From assembly GCA_016787565.1 (NCBI GenBank), contig JAEUUG010000012.1:62001-126000 (forward strand): a stretch of 64,000 nt of DNA. The letters are read 5' to 3'. The position numbers were made by a program, and so were the translations under genes. The stretch's first letter is position 1. Each line of letters starts with the position of its first letter. Below are positions 16,570 through 26,560 of this stretch, piece after piece. The notes beneath the pieces are model-generated. The model made no database searches and was not told the DNA's origin. It worked only from the letters and a program-made list of their open reading frames with translations. The DNA is from Cyclobacteriaceae bacterium. GTDB lineage: Bacteria > Bacteroidota > Bacteroidia > Cytophagales > Cyclobacteriaceae.

Positions 16570-18024
16570 CTATAATTCTTTTCGTAACCGTGCTACCGGA
16601 ATATTTAACTGTTCACGGTATTTGGCAACCGTGCGTCTGGCAATGTTGTAGCCCTTTTCGTTGAGAATGGTTTCGAGTTTATCATCCGAAAAAGGATGGT
16701 TCTTATCTTCCGATTCAATAATATCTTTGATGATCTGCTTCACTTCCCGGCTGCTCACTTCTTCACCGGATTCAGTTGAAATTCCTTCGGAGAAAAAATA
16801 TTTTAATGGAAAAATTCCAAAGTCAGTCTGGATCGCCTTACTGCTGGCCACGCGGGAAACGGTGGAAATGTCCATATTTATCATGGTGGCAATATCCTTC
16901 AGGATCATTGGCTTCAGCTTGGTTTCATCACCTTCCAGAAAGAAATCATATTGAAAATCAATGATGGCCTTCATCGTGCGCAGAAGTGTTTGCTGCCGTT
17001 GTTTAATAGCATCGATAAACCATTTAGCAGCATCCAATTTTTGCTTTACAAAAGTTACAGCCTCCTTCAGCTTCTTATCCTTCTTGTTTCCTTTGTCGTA
17101 TGCCTTAAACATATCCGTATACGATCGGCTGATACGCAACTCAGGTGCATTCCGGCTGTTCAGGGTAAGGTCTAATTTTCCATTATTATTCGTGAGGATA
17201 AAATCCGGGATGATGTATTGGTTCTTTGCTCCTCCTGCATTGGTGCCACCACCCGGCTTAGGATTTAACTTAACGATCAGTTCCATGGCATCACGCACAA
17301 ACTCTTCGTCTTCTGTATCCAGCTTCTTCTGAATTTTCTGGTAATGTTTTTTTGTGAATTCATCGTAGCACTCTGCAATAATCTTCTTCGCAACAGCCAC
17401 ATCAATATCGTGACCGTTATCCATGCGTTCAAGTTGTAATAAAAGACATTCTTGCAGATTGCGAGCTGCTATTCCGGCCGGGTCAAACGTTTGGATTTTT
17501 TTCAGAACCGCCTCCACTTCCTCCAGGTTGGTTTCAATGCCCTGCGAAAAAGCCATGTCATTCACAATGGCTTCAAGATCTCTACGGATATAGCCATCAC
17601 TTTCAATGCTCCCCACGAGTTGCTTCCCAACGGCATATTCACGCTCTGGAAGACCAAGAAAATCGAGTTGACTCATTAATTGTTCATGCAGTGATGAGGA
17701 CATCGGGATGGGCATCTCACGATCATCTTCATCCTCATTCCCATCACCTTGCATTTTATATCCACCATAGTCATCTTCACTCAGGTAGTCTTTGATGTCA
17801 ATATCCTCTTCACTATTGGATGTTTCCGCAGGTTCCTCATCAGGCGAATTCTCATCTTCTATCTTCTCCTGCTCTTCACCCTCCTCTAGTGCGGGGTTAA
17901 TTTCAAGCTCCTCTTCAATCCTGCTCTCCAACTCTGCTGTTGGAACTTGCAGCAATTTTATGAACTGAATCTGCTGCGGTGACAGCTTTTGCTGAAGATT
18001 CTGACTTAAACCGAGTTTTTGCAT
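16570..18024 (-). CDS. rpoN: RNA polymerase sigma-54 factor
   Basis: 484 residues. The N-terminal activator-interacting region has the glutamine-rich helix LGLSQNLQQKLSPQQIQFIKLLQ, followed by a strongly acidic linker (about residues 45-95), the core-binding domain, and the C-terminal DNA-binding part ending with the RpoN box ARRTVAKYREQLNIP. Directs -24/-12 promoter recognition in complex with AAA+ activators, none of which are in the window. Divergent from asnS across a ~205-bp region. Confidence 0.96.
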   Translation of the reverse strand: MQKLGLSQNLQQKLSPQQIQFIKLLQVPTAELESRIEEELEINPALEEGEEQEKIEDENSPDEEPAETSNSEEDIDIKDYLSEDDYGGYKMQGDGNEDEDDREMPIPMSSSLHEQLMSQLDFLGLPEREYAVGKQLVGSIESDGYIRRDLEAIVNDMAFSQGIETNLEEVEAVLKKIQTFDPAGIAARNLQECLLLQLERMDNGHDIDVAVAKKIIAECYDEFTKKHYQKIQKKLDTEDEEFVRDAMELIVKLNPKPGGGTNAGGAKNQYIIPDFILTNNNGKLDLTLNSRNAPELRISRSYTDMFKAYDKGNKKDKKLKEAVTFVKQKLDAAKWFIDAIKQRQQTLLRTMKAIIDFQYDFFLEGDETKLKPMILKDIATMINMDISTVSRVASSKAIQTDFGIFPLKYFFSEGISTESGEEVSSREVKQIIKDIIESEDKNHPFSDDKLETILNEKGYNIARRTVAKYREQLNIPVARLRKEL

Positions 18025-18185
18025 TAAAAAAGTTTACTTTTTGATCGCCCCACAAATACTATGCAAAGTTATCAAAACATGGCACTTATGAAATGATCTG
18101 GCATCAGACGTGTGTTAATTTCTCCAGTGCCTCGCTGATGAAATTCTGCACTATGAAAATCCCTAAGTTTTTTCGTTTTTTGCGA

Positions 18186-18201
18186 ACCTGAACATTCAGG
18201 T
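18186..18201. promoter_or_regulatory. 16-bp inverted repeat upstream of asnS
   Basis: ACCTGAACATTCAGGT is an inverted repeat with 7-bp perfect arms and a 2-nt centre, ending 30 nt before the asnS ATG. It could be an operator or a leader hairpin; no U-tract follows, so it is not an intrinsic terminator. No known regulator motif recognised. Confidence 0.4.
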
Positions 18202-18231
18202 ATGGCCTTCTGCCAGTGAAACTTCTGCATC

Positions 18232-19665
18232 ATGAAACGCACAAAAATAAAAGTACTACTTTCCACTTCGCCTCAGCATCAGGAAGTAACAGTACAGGGC
18301 TGGGTACGAACCTTCCGCAACAACCAATTCATTGCTATAAACGATGGTTCAACCATCAACACTATTCAGGCTGTTGTTGACTTTGCCACGATGGATGAAT
18401 CAGTCCTGAAAAGAATTACAACCGGTGCCTGTGTTTCCGTTACCGGAGAATTAATTCCGTCTCCTGCGAAAGGACAAACGGTTGAAATCAAAGTGAACCA
18501 ACTGGAAATTTTAGGCGACAGCGACCCTGAAAAATTTCCGCTTCAGCCGAAAAAACATTCTCTTGAATTTCTTCGGGAGATTGCCCACTTACGCAGCCGT
18601 ACCAATACTTTTGGTGCCGTAATGCGCGTACGGCATGCCATGGCATACGCAATACATAAATTCTATAACGACCGGGGCTTCTTCTATATTCACACACCCA
18701 TCATTACCGGGTCGGATGCAGAGGGAGCAGGAGCCATGTTTCGCGTTACCACCCTGGATGCTGATAAACCACCTAGGGATGAAAACGGACACATAGATTA
18801 TAAAGAAGATTTTTTTGGTCGTGAAACCAATTTGACTGTATCGGGTCAGTTAGAAGGCGAAACGTATGCACTAGCCTTGGGTGAAATCTACACCTTTGGC
18901 CCGACCTTCCGGGCTGAAAATTCAAACACAACGCGTCACCTTGCCGAGTTTTGGATGATTGAGCCGGAAATGGCCTTCTACGATATTCAGGATAACATGC
19001 AACTGGCGCAGGATTTCTTGCAATACCTGGTGCGGTATGCATTGGATAACTGTGCCGAAGACCTGGAATTTCTACATAAGCGCGCCCAAGAAGAAGAGCA
19101 GAGTAAACCACAGGACCAGCGCAGTGAGCTTTGCCTGCTGGATCGGTTAAAGTTTGTAGCCGAAAATGACTTTCAACGACTACCGTATACGGAGGCTATA
19201 GAAATTCTGAAGAATTCGAATCCGAACAAAAAGAAGAAGTTTCAATATCTGGTTGAAGAATGGGGCGTTGACCTTCAATCCGAACACGAACGATTCCTCG
19301 TAGAGAAACACTTTAAGAAGCCTGTTATTTTGTACAACTACCCGAAAGACATTAAGGCATTTTACATGCGTCAGAACGAAGACGGAAAAACCGTTGCCGC
19401 TATGGATGTGCTCTTTCCGGGAATTGGTGAAATCATTGGCGGCTCTCAGCGTGAGGAGCGCTACGATCGTTTGCTGAGCCGTATTCAGGAAATGAATTTG
19501 CCTGAAAAAGACCTGTGGTGGTACCTTGAACTTAGAAAGTTCGGATCAGCGCCACACAGTGGTTTTGGTCTTGGCTTCGAGCGGCTCATACTTTTTGTAA
19601 CGGGCATGACCAACATCCGTGATGTTATTGCGTATCCGCGATTCCCTGGAAACGCAGAATTCTAA
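18232..19665 (+). CDS. asnS: Asparaginyl-tRNA synthetase
   Basis: Class IIb synthetase of 477 residues. The N-terminal OB fold (about 1-110) has [20 protein letters not shown]. The catalytic core has [14 protein letters not shown], motif 2 ([20 protein letters not shown]) and motif 3 ([12 protein letters not shown]). The ~60 residue segment between [16 protein letters not shown] and the tRNA-Asn type motifs fits AsnRS rather than AspRS. Divergent from rpoN and convergent with a UspA gene. Confidence 0.95.
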   Translation: MKRTKIKVLLSTSPQHQEVTVQGWVRTFRNNQFIAINDGSTINTIQAVVDFATMDESVLKRITTGACVSVTGELIPSPAKGQTVEIKVNQLEILGDSDPEKFPLQPKKHSLEFLREIAHLRSRTNTFGAVMRVRHAMAYAIHKFYNDRGFFYIHTPIITGSDAEGAGAMFRVTTLDADKPPRDENGHIDYKEDFFGRETNLTVSGQLEGETYALALGEIYTFGPTFRAENSNTTRHLAEFWMIEPEMAFYDIQDNMQLAQDFLQYLVRYALDNCAEDLEFLHKRAQEEEQSKPQDQRSELCLLDRLKFVAENDFQRLPYTEAIEILKNSNPNKKKKFQYLVEEWGVDLQSEHERFLVEKHFKKPVILYNYPKDIKAFYMRQNEDGKTVAAMDVLFPGIGEIIGGSQREERYDRLLSRIQEMNLPEKDLWWYLELRKFGSAPHSGFGLGFERLILFVTGMTNIRDVIAYPRFPGNAEF

Positions 19666-19679
19666 CTGTTCGGCATACA

Positions 19680-20507
19680 TTATTTTTGCCGAAAGGCCAG
19701 CAAGGGAAGTTTGCTTTGAAAAGCCATTCGTTTAGTGATACTGCGATTGAAAAGTTTTTCGTAGAAACTCTTTTCATGAGTAAACATAGTTAACAAGTCA
19801 GCTTTACTGGCTTTGACATAATTATCGATAGCCACATCAACGTTTTCATTGACAAGCATACGCACAATCACATTCTTGAAGCCTGTTTTCATAATCACTT
19901 TGTCAATCTTTGCTTCGATAGCCGCAATATCCTTGTTTGACGGGACTACATGTATTAGATGTACATGGGACTGAAACTTTTCCAGGTAAGGCATTAATGC
20001 TTTAATCTCCTTTTCCAGATGTTGCATATCGGTGGCATACACCACGGTTTTGAAACTCTTAAATGTTGCTTCTTCCGGAACAGCCAGTACGGGTACCGGA
20101 CTAATACCAATAATGGATGCCGTATTTGTACCCATTACATACTTTCGCAGTCCGCTGGCTCCACGTGTACTCATAATGATTAACCCGGTTCGCAGACGCT
20201 TGGCCTGGTTCTTCACTGTATCATTAAAGGACGCCCCTTTTACTACCTTATACTTTACCGGCTGTGTGGTTTTTACCTGCTTTGTTACTTCGTCTAGAAG
20301 TTTTGCGAAATCCTCCTTTGCATCTTTAACCATTTCACGCTCCAGCGAATGCAGTTTAAGTCGGGTGCTTGCCCGGGTTGGTTGCATTATGTTAATAACA
20401 TGAAGCAACGTGATGTTGCCATCCAGTTGATTGGCAATGCGTATGGCGTATTCAATAGAACCTCTGGAGAGGTCGGAAAAATCGGTTGGAACAAGAATGT
20501 TGACCAT
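19680..20507 (-). CDS. Universal stress protein, two UspA domains
   Basis: 275 residues: domain 1 begins VNILVPTDFSDLSRGSIEYA and ends with the nucleotide-binding type loop MSTRGASGLRKYVMGTNTASI; domain 2 begins about residue 150 (KTVVYATDMQHLEKEI) and lacks a clear GxGxxG loop (MFTHEKSFYEKLFNRSITKRMA). Tandem UspA proteins of this kind are common in Bacteroidota and respond to stress or energy state. Convergent with asnS with a 14-nt gap. A second homologue lies at 34882-35739. Confidence 0.9.
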   Translation of the reverse strand: MVNILVPTDFSDLSRGSIEYAIRIANQLDGNITLLHVINIMQPTRASTRLKLHSLEREMVKDAKEDFAKLLDEVTKQVKTTQPVKYKVVKGASFNDTVKNQAKRLRTGLIIMSTRGASGLRKYVMGTNTASIIGISPVPVLAVPEEATFKSFKTVVYATDMQHLEKEIKALMPYLEKFQSHVHLIHVVPSNKDIAAIEAKIDKVIMKTGFKNVIVRMLVNENVDVAIDNYVKASKADLLTMFTHEKSFYEKLFNRSITKRMAFQSKLPLLAFRQK

Positions 20508-20642
20508 GGGGAGAAAATTAAATTAGTCTCCTAAAATAACGCTTTTTAGCAATCTTATTTAGTCTTAATTTTCAAGAGATTCAAAACAGCATAAAGTAGA
20601 AACGAAGCATTTCACAACGCCTAATTTCCCGGAAAAGAAAAC

Positions 20643-21689
20643 ATGAAAACTAAAACTTTTGCCAGCGACAACTATGCAGGCGTACACCCTGAAATTATGG
20701 AAGCACTAGTCCTCGCAAATCAGGGTCACAGCGGATCGTATGGCGGGGATGTTTATACCGAACGGGCGATTCAAAAATTCAAAGAATATTTCGGTAATGA
20801 TATTGAAGTTTACTTTGCTTACAATGGAACCGGTGCCAATGTACTGGGGTTAAGCGCCCTAACGCATTCCTATAACTCCATAGTGTGCTCGGATCTCGCA
20901 CACATTAATGTAGACGAATCTACTGCTCCTGAAAAATTTACGGGATGTAAACTGATCACAATTCCTACAACAGATGGAAAAATCTATCCCGAAGATATTG
21001 AGGACAAGATTCAGCGCATCGATGATCAGCATCACCCTCAGGTGAAAGTTATTTCCATTTCTCAAACTACGGAATATGCCACGGTGTATACAATTGAAGA
21101 AATCCAAGCTATCGCTTCCGTTGCAAAAAAGTACAACCTTTTTTTTCACATGGATGGCTCGCGCCTTGCCAATGCTGCGGTGAGCCTGAATAAAAGCTTT
21201 CGAGAATTTACGTGCGATGCCGGTGTGGATGTGTTGTCTTTCGGAGGAACAAAAAATGGAATGATGTTCGGAGAGGCTGTAGTATTCTTTAAACCAGACC
21301 TGGCCAGAAATTTCAAATTCATTCGTAAACAAGGTATGCAACTGCATTCCAAAATGCGTTTCATTGGTGCGCAGTTTGAAGCGCTGCTGAGTGAGGATCT
21401 TTGGCTGCGCAACGCTTCCCATGCCAACCGCATGGCCAGAATTCTTGAAAATGAATTGCGAAAATCTCCGGAGGTCACCATCACACAAGCCGTTAATGCA
21501 AATGGAATATTTGCCATTCTACCGGAAGGAATTATACCCCGTTTACAAGAGGAACATTTCTTTTATGTGTGGAATGACAAAACTTCAGAGGTTCGCCTGA
21601 TGTGCTCATTTGATACAACTGAAGATGAGATTTACAATTTTGGGGAGAAGTTGCGCAAACTCCTGCAGGGAACTGAGCCTAACGCTTGA
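20643..21689 (+). CDS. ltaE: Low-specificity L-threonine aldolase
   Basis: 348-residue fold-type I PLP enzyme that cleaves L-threonine/allo-threonine to glycine and acetaldehyde. Motifs seen: NDYAGVHPEI-like N-terminus (SDNYAGVHPEIM), the pocket FHMDGSRLANAA and the PLP-lysine motif SFGGTKNGMM. Length is normal. Its last 11 nt overlap the end of the convergent T9SS-domain gene. Confidence 0.92.
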   Translation: MKTKTFASDNYAGVHPEIMEALVLANQGHSGSYGGDVYTERAIQKFKEYFGNDIEVYFAYNGTGANVLGLSALTHSYNSIVCSDLAHINVDESTAPEKFTGCKLITIPTTDGKIYPEDIEDKIQRIDDQHHPQVKVISISQTTEYATVYTIEEIQAIASVAKKYNLFFHMDGSRLANAAVSLNKSFREFTCDAGVDVLSFGGTKNGMMFGEAVVFFKPDLARNFKFIRKQGMQLHSKMRFIGAQFEALLSEDLWLRNASHANRMARILENELRKSPEVTITQAVNANGIFAILPEGIIPRLQEEHFFYVWNDKTSEVRLMCSFDTTEDEIYNFGEKLRKLLQGTEPNA

Positions 21690-22041
21690 GGAATTTATAC
21701 GCTCCTCTAAACTTAGATTCCTCATCTTTTACCGCTAAAAGGTAGTACCCGGATGCGAGATCTTTAACACGAACCCGAACCTCGTGTGCATCTACCACTT
21801 CGGTTTCGATGCTCAGTTCATTTCCAATGATGTTATGGAGGGTGATTCTCATTTTAAGTGCATCAACGGTTTCGATACGAACATGAACAAATTCTACAGC
21901 AGGGTTCGGAAATATCTTAACGCTCTTTGAAAAATCCGTCCGCTCAGGATAAACTGCTCCATCAGGTTGAGATTGACCCGAAGCGAAGTTGATGATCAAC
22001 ATCACCAGAAGCAAAGAAATAAACATTTTACCTGAACGCAT
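21679..22041 (-). CDS. Secreted mini-protein made almost only of a T9SS C-terminal sorting domain
   Basis: The ATG at 22041 gives 120 residues: a signal peptide (MFISLLLVMLIINFASGQ), about 15 linker residues, and a domain starting VKIFPNPAVEFVHVRIE and ending YYLLAVKDEESKFRGAYKFLKR. FPNP-type onset, the GxYxLxV strand and the basic C-terminus are those of the type IX secretion (Por) sorting domain. Normally this domain is appended to a large cargo; here no cargo precedes it. An in-frame start 54 nt upstream would put a charged leader before the signal peptide and is rejected. Confidence 0.75.
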   Translation of the reverse strand: MRSGKMFISLLLVMLIINFASGQSQPDGAVYPERTDFSKSVKIFPNPAVEFVHVRIETVDALKMRITLHNIIGNELSIETEVVDAHEVRVRVKDLASGYYLLAVKDEESKFRGAYKFLKR

Positions 22042-22191
22042 GACGAATGTTTTACTGTTTATACGGCAACATTCACACCAAAGTTTGGCAAGCAAACCTC
22101 AAAACGGGTGAATTATACCGTATAGATGCAGAAAAGGTGCAAAAGGTTTAAAGCCCCTTTATTTTTTTGAAAGAAAGATTGAAAAATTCCG

Positions 22192-23691
22192 TTAGCGAAT
22201 AATTTTCCTGAAAGCCTCAGGCAAAAAATCTACAATATCAGATGCGATCAGGGCATCCATTCCCTTTTCGCGGGCAGCGAAATCACCAGAAAGTCCGTGG
22301 AGATACACACCTAAAATAGAAGCCTGAACAGAACTATACGACTGTGCCAAGAAACTCATAAGCATTCCTGTTAACACATCTCCACTCCCACCGGTGGCCA
22401 TGCCCGGATTGCCCGTTGAATTGAAGTATACCACTCCTTCTGGTGTAGCAATGGACGTGTTCGCACCTTTCAGAACAATAACAGATTTAAGTTGTATCGC
22501 CAACGCCTGTTGCTTTTTCAACCGCTCGAAATCGTTGCGCCATGAACCTACCAACCGCTCAAACTCCCCGGGATGGGGCGTGAGGATACTATTTTCCGGA
22601 ATGAGATGAAGCAATTCCCGATTAGCCGAAAGTATGTTGAGCCCATCGGCATCAATGACCATAGGCTTCCGAAAAGAATCCATCAGGGTGGAGAATCCTT
22701 TAACCGTTTCTTTTGATGTGCCAACACCGGGACCAACACCCATGGCGCCAAATTTTTCAACGGAAGTAATTCCGGTAAAAACAAAATCATGTTCATCCGT
22801 ACTTGTCATGGCTTCGGGTACGGCAGTTTGAAGGATGGTGTATCCGGTTTTCGGAACGTGTACGGTAAGCAAACCCAGTCCCGATCGTAATGCTGCCCGC
22901 GAAGCCAGGATGGCAGCGCCCATTTTTCCATAACTTCCGGAGATCAGCAACGCATGACCATATTTACCCTTGTGATCAAATGCTGATCGGGGTTTTAAAG
23001 TTTTACGGGCATCTTTTTGTGTGATGTAAAAATAAACTGACTTCGTATTTTGTATGAACTCCTTTTGCAAACCTATATCAACAGTTGTCCATTGGCCAAC
23101 ATATTGGTGATTTTGCGGTAGCAAGAAAGCAAGTTTGGGTAATTGAAAGGAAATAGTATAGTCTGCTTTTAGAATAGATCCCGCTGAATGATCATTGGCA
23201 GATAAGCCGGAAGGAATATCTACTGCTATCCGAACTGCAGTTGCACGGTTCATGGATTCAATAACGTGTGCATAAATTCCTTCAGGCGTTCGTGAAAGTC
23301 CGGTTCCAAAAACGGCATCAATCAATACCTCGCGATCATCAAAAATTTCTTTTTCCGGTTCCGTTACAATATCACTGCAATCCAATTTTCCAATCAGTCT
23401 GGATAGATTAATTTTAAAATCTCCCGACTCCGGCACAAGCCCGCGAACAATCCAAACTTTTACAGGATACCCCCAATCGTTTAACATCCTGGCGATGCCC
23501 AGGCCGTCTCCTCCGTTATTTCCTGTGCCGCAAACAATTCCTATTTTTCTGGTGGACTCAACATGATCTGTAAACCAGTTTACAAACGCACTACACGCAC
23601 GCTCCATCAAATCAATAGACGCAATGGGTTCATGCTGGATGGTATACGCATCCAATTCTTTTATTTGCCTGGCGGATAAAATTTTCAGCAT
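22192..23691 (-). CDS. nnr: Bifunctional NAD(P)HX epimerase / ADP-dependent NAD(P)HX dehydratase
   Basis: Repairs hydrated NAD(P)H. The N-terminal epimerase half (about residues 1-215) has GTGNNGGDGLGIARML and the catalytic region DAVFGTGLSR. The C-terminal dehydratase half (about 230-500) has SGSYGKMGAAILASRAALRSG, MGVGPGVG, LTPHPGEFERL and NPGMATGGSGDVLTGM. The ATG at 23691 fits the YjeF start; the upstream one overlaps nuoD. It follows nuoD by 16 nt, in the place where nuoE would be expected, suggesting co-expression with NADH dehydrogenase genes. Confidence 0.94.
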   Translation of the reverse strand: MLKILSARQIKELDAYTIQHEPIASIDLMERACSAFVNWFTDHVESTRKIGIVCGTGNNGGDGLGIARMLNDWGYPVKVWIVRGLVPESGDFKINLSRLIGKLDCSDIVTEPEKEIFDDREVLIDAVFGTGLSRTPEGIYAHVIESMNRATAVRIAVDIPSGLSANDHSAGSILKADYTISFQLPKLAFLLPQNHQYVGQWTTVDIGLQKEFIQNTKSVYFYITQKDARKTLKPRSAFDHKGKYGHALLISGSYGKMGAAILASRAALRSGLGLLTVHVPKTGYTILQTAVPEAMTSTDEHDFVFTGITSVEKFGAMGVGPGVGTSKETVKGFSTLMDSFRKPMVIDADGLNILSANRELLHLIPENSILTPHPGEFERLVGSWRNDFERLKKQQALAIQLKSVIVLKGANTSIATPEGVVYFNSTGNPGMATGGSGDVLTGMLMSFLAQSYSSVQASILGVYLHGLSGDFAAREKGMDALIASDIVDFLPEAFRKIIR

Positions 23692-23707
23692 ATCAAATGA
23701 TAGCACA

Positions 23708-24928
23708 TTAACGATCAACCTCTCCCATCACCACATCAATAGAACCAATGATGGCAATCAGATCGGCCACTAAAATACCTTTCGAAATTTCAGGCAACAC
23801 GGAAAGGTTCACAAAGCTGCATGACCGGCATTTACATCGAAATGGAACATCACTCCGGCCATCTGAACGAAAGAAAAATCCCAACTCACCTTTAGGGATT
23901 TCAGCCCGTACATAAAAATCTTGTGCTTTCGGCCTGATTTTTTTTGGTACCAATGCCTGTGGATCAAAATCACGTGTACGCTTATGTTCCGAGATCAGCT
24001 TTTGGAGACATTGTTCAATAATCTTAAGCGATTCATAAATTTCACGCATGCGTACATCCGTACGATCCCAGCAGTCACCCACTGTACCCATTTTACCTTC
24101 ACCAATGGGAATTTCAAACTCTAACTCAGGATAAACGGAATAACCATCTACTTTACGCAAATCGAAACGCAAACCAGAACCGCGTAACATCGGTCCGGTA
24201 ACACCTCCGTTGATGGCTAAATCAAGCGGTAATACACCCACGTTTGCTGTGCGGTCAACAAATATTTTATTCTCGATTAAAACGGTCTCCAATTCTGCAA
24301 GCTTTGGCCGGATATACTTTACAAAGTCACTGCAGCGATCTTCAAACCCTACTGGTAAATCGTAAAATAAACCTCCAATCCAGATGTAGTTATAGAGCAA
24401 CCGCGCACCAGAAGCCCACTCCAACAACCGCAGAATATGTTCTCTGTCGCGCATCACCCAAAAGAATGGCGTGAACGCACCGATGTCCATTCCGTATGTA
24501 CCGATGGCAATAAAATGCGATGCAATCCGGTTCAACTCAGCAACCAGCACACGCACATATTCCACACGCTTCGGCAGCTGATCGGCAATGCCCAACATTC
24601 GCTCCACGCCCATTGCATATGCGTGTTCACTGTTCATGGAGGCAACATAATCCAGCCGATCGACAAAAGGTATAACCTGGTTGTAAGGTAAATTTTCAGC
24701 ATGCTTTTCAAAGCAACGATGCAGATAGCCAATGTGCGGCACCACCTCTTTCACAATTTCACCGTCCATCAATACCTCTAAGCGCAGTACACCATGCGTA
24801 GAAGGATGCTGTGGGCCGATGTTGATGATCATTTCTTCCGAATGCAAATTCTCTGCCTTCAACTTGGCAGGCTCTGAAAGAACGAGGTTATCGGATTTAG
24901 AAATGTATTGAACGCGATCTGTAGGCAT
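23708..24928 (-). CDS. nuoD: NADH-quinone oxidoreductase subunit D
   Basis: 406-residue 49-kDa-type subunit forming the quinone pocket of complex I. Motifs: [48 protein letters not shown] and the C-terminal DVVMGEVDR. Near residue 372 the sequence RCKCRSCSF has three cysteines, where well-studied homologues have few or none. Last of the nuoABCD genes here; 17 nt after nuoC. Confidence 0.95.
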   Translation of the reverse strand: MPTDRVQYISKSDNLVLSEPAKLKAENLHSEEMIINIGPQHPSTHGVLRLEVLMDGEIVKEVVPHIGYLHRCFEKHAENLPYNQVIPFVDRLDYVASMNSEHAYAMGVERMLGIADQLPKRVEYVRVLVAELNRIASHFIAIGTYGMDIGAFTPFFWVMRDREHILRLLEWASGARLLYNYIWIGGLFYDLPVGFEDRCSDFVKYIRPKLAELETVLIENKIFVDRTANVGVLPLDLAINGGVTGPMLRGSGLRFDLRKVDGYSVYPELEFEIPIGEGKMGTVGDCWDRTDVRMREIYESLKIIEQCLQKLISEHKRTRDFDPQALVPKKIRPKAQDFYVRAEIPKGELGFFFRSDGRSDVPFRCKCRSCSFVNLSVLPEISKGILVADLIAIIGSIDVVMGEVDR

Positions 24929-24945
24929 TGTTGTAAAGAGCAGCG

Positions 24946-25431
24946 TTAGTATTCAACTTTTACATTTCGATAATACGCCTGATGTTTATAATCTTTCCGG
25001 AGTGGAAACCCTTCCCAATCGGCAGGCATGAGTATTCTGCGCAAGTCAGGGTGGTTTAGTATGCTGATGCCATACATATCAAAAATCTCTCGTTCCTGCC
25101 AGTCGGCTGTTTTCCAGATGTGACTTACGGTATGTACTTGCGGATGATCACGTGAGAGCAGCACTTTCAGCATGAGGTGTATATTAAATGGAATTGAATA
25201 GAGGTTATAAACAACCTCCATGGTTCCGGCCTCCGCGCCATTATCGATTCCGGTAATACAGGAAAGCATATCAAAATAGGTTGCTGGACTTCGATGAAGA
25301 TTTTGACAGACCTCTACTAAGTCGTGTGCTGAAATTTTTATTGCTCTTGGTGTTGCGTTCTCATCCACCGCTACTTCACCGTGTGTACATGAATCTTTAA
25401 CAAGAGTAAGAACCTGATCAAACGTTGACAT
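24946..25431 (-). CDS. nuoC: NADH-quinone oxidoreductase subunit C
   Basis: 161-residue 30-kDa-type subunit of the peripheral arm. The family signature is seen in the ~35 residues from [20 protein letters not shown] to the end: [32 protein letters not shown]. It is separate from nuoD, not fused as in E. coli. Its start overlaps the nuoB end by 14 nt. Confidence 0.95.
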   Translation of the reverse strand: MSTFDQVLTLVKDSCTHGEVAVDENATPRAIKISAHDLVEVCQNLHRSPATYFDMLSCITGIDNGAEAGTMEVVYNLYSIPFNIHLMLKVLLSRDHPQVHTVSHIWKTADWQEREIFDMYGISILNHPDLRRILMPADWEGFPLRKDYKHQAYYRNVKVEY

Positions 25432-25957
25432 GCTGCTGCGAATTTTCTTGTTGCAATAATCTTTCGATGGCCGTTGGCTTCATTAAACTTTCGCTGCGAA
25501 TTTTTTCTTGAAGTTTCAGAAATCCACCAATCAAAGCTTCGGGGCGGGGCGGGCAACCGGGCACATAAACGTCTACCGGAACAATGCGATCAACTCCTTT
25601 CACAACATGATACCCATGTTGCCAATACGGCCCGCCACAATTCGCACATGAGCCCATTGAAATGACGTACCGCGGCTCGGCCATTTGTTCGTACAATCGT
25701 TTAATACGGTCAGCCATCTTGAACGTTACTGTTCCGGCTACAATCATTACATCGGCTTGCCGCGGAGTTGCCCGCGGAGCCATGCCGAATCGATCCATGT
25801 CATAAACCGTTGTTCCGGTGCTCATAAATTCTATTGCGCAGCAAGCTAAGCCGAACGTCATGGGAAACATAGACGATAACCGCGCCCAATTGAGCAAGTC
25901 ATCCAGGCGTGTAATAATTACACCACCTTGTTCAAATCGTTGATCGAGAAGTCCCAT
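25418..25957 (-). CDS. nuoB: NADH-quinone oxidoreductase subunit B
   Basis: 179 residues carrying the N2 iron-sulfur cluster ligands: adjacent cysteines in [11 protein letters not shown], one in [11 protein letters not shown] and one in [30 protein letters not shown]-type segment is present. It sits 21 nt after nuoA and overlaps nuoC, in a single transcription unit. Confidence 0.96.
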   Translation of the reverse strand: MGLLDQRFEQGGVIITRLDDLLNWARLSSMFPMTFGLACCAIEFMSTGTTVYDMDRFGMAPRATPRQADVMIVAGTVTFKMADRIKRLYEQMAEPRYVISMGSCANCGGPYWQHGYHVVKGVDRIVPVDVYVPGCPPRPEALIGGFLKLQEKIRSESLMKPTAIERLLQQENSQQHVNV

Positions 25958-25978
25958 CTATCTATTTTCCATTCAGTA

Positions 25979-26464
25979 TTACTTTCGGTAGCGTTCATTT
26001 AACTGATTGTATACTTCCCGCGGAACAGGAGATTTATATTCCGTTGGTTTCGGTTCTGGTTTTATCCAATCCAGGTGACCATTTACCCACGCGTAGGCAA
26101 GACCGAGGGCAAGAACCAAAATAAAAATAACCATCTCCACAAAGGCAAACCAACCCCATGCTCCATTCGTCTGTTCAATTAATTCTTGGTTAGCAAAAAT
26201 TGTCGACCAGGGAAAAAGGAATATAATCTCTACTTCAAACAATAAGAAGATCAGGGCAATGATGTAAAACCGGATATTGAATTGCGTCCACGCCACACTT
26301 ATGGGTTCTTCACCACTTTCATAGGTGGCTAACTTTTCAGCATTCGGACGATCAGGGCGAATCAGGCGTGACGTTAGCAACGCGACTACCACAAACAAAA
26401 CACCCGCAATCATAAAAAGAAGAATCTCTCCAAAATCAGAAAGGTATTGCTGGCGTGGGTCCAT
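25979..26464 (-). CDS. nuoA: NADH-quinone oxidoreductase subunit A
   Basis: Small membrane subunit with three hydrophobic helices. The conserved loop ATYESGEEPISVAWTQFNIRFY (Glu and Arg of the ND3-type loop) and FLLFEVEIIFLFPW are clear. The ATG at 26464 (MDPRQQYLSDFGEIL, 161 aa) is preferred; another in-frame ATG 36 nt upstream is possible. First gene of the nuoABCD set. Confidence 0.94.
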   Translation of the reverse strand: MDPRQQYLSDFGEILLFMIAGVLFVVVALLTSRLIRPDRPNAEKLATYESGEEPISVAWTQFNIRFYIIALIFLLFEVEIIFLFPWSTIFANQELIEQTNGAWGWFAFVEMVIFILVLALGLAYAWVNGHLDWIKPEPKPTEYKSPVPREVYNQLNERYRK

Positions 26465-26560
26465 AGCAGTCAAAGATAGTACCCACACAAGCCTCATCAA
26501 AGAGGAGATCGGAGATAATGGTATTTATTCTGATTCAAGGGGTCCATCGCCACTAGGGTA

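Noticed and set aside
19669-19693. Hairpin TTCGGCA/TGCCGAA between asnS and the UspA gene as a terminator
   Set aside because: Seven-bp stem but the T-rich stretch lies in the loop, not after the stem, on either strand; not a convincing intrinsic terminator.
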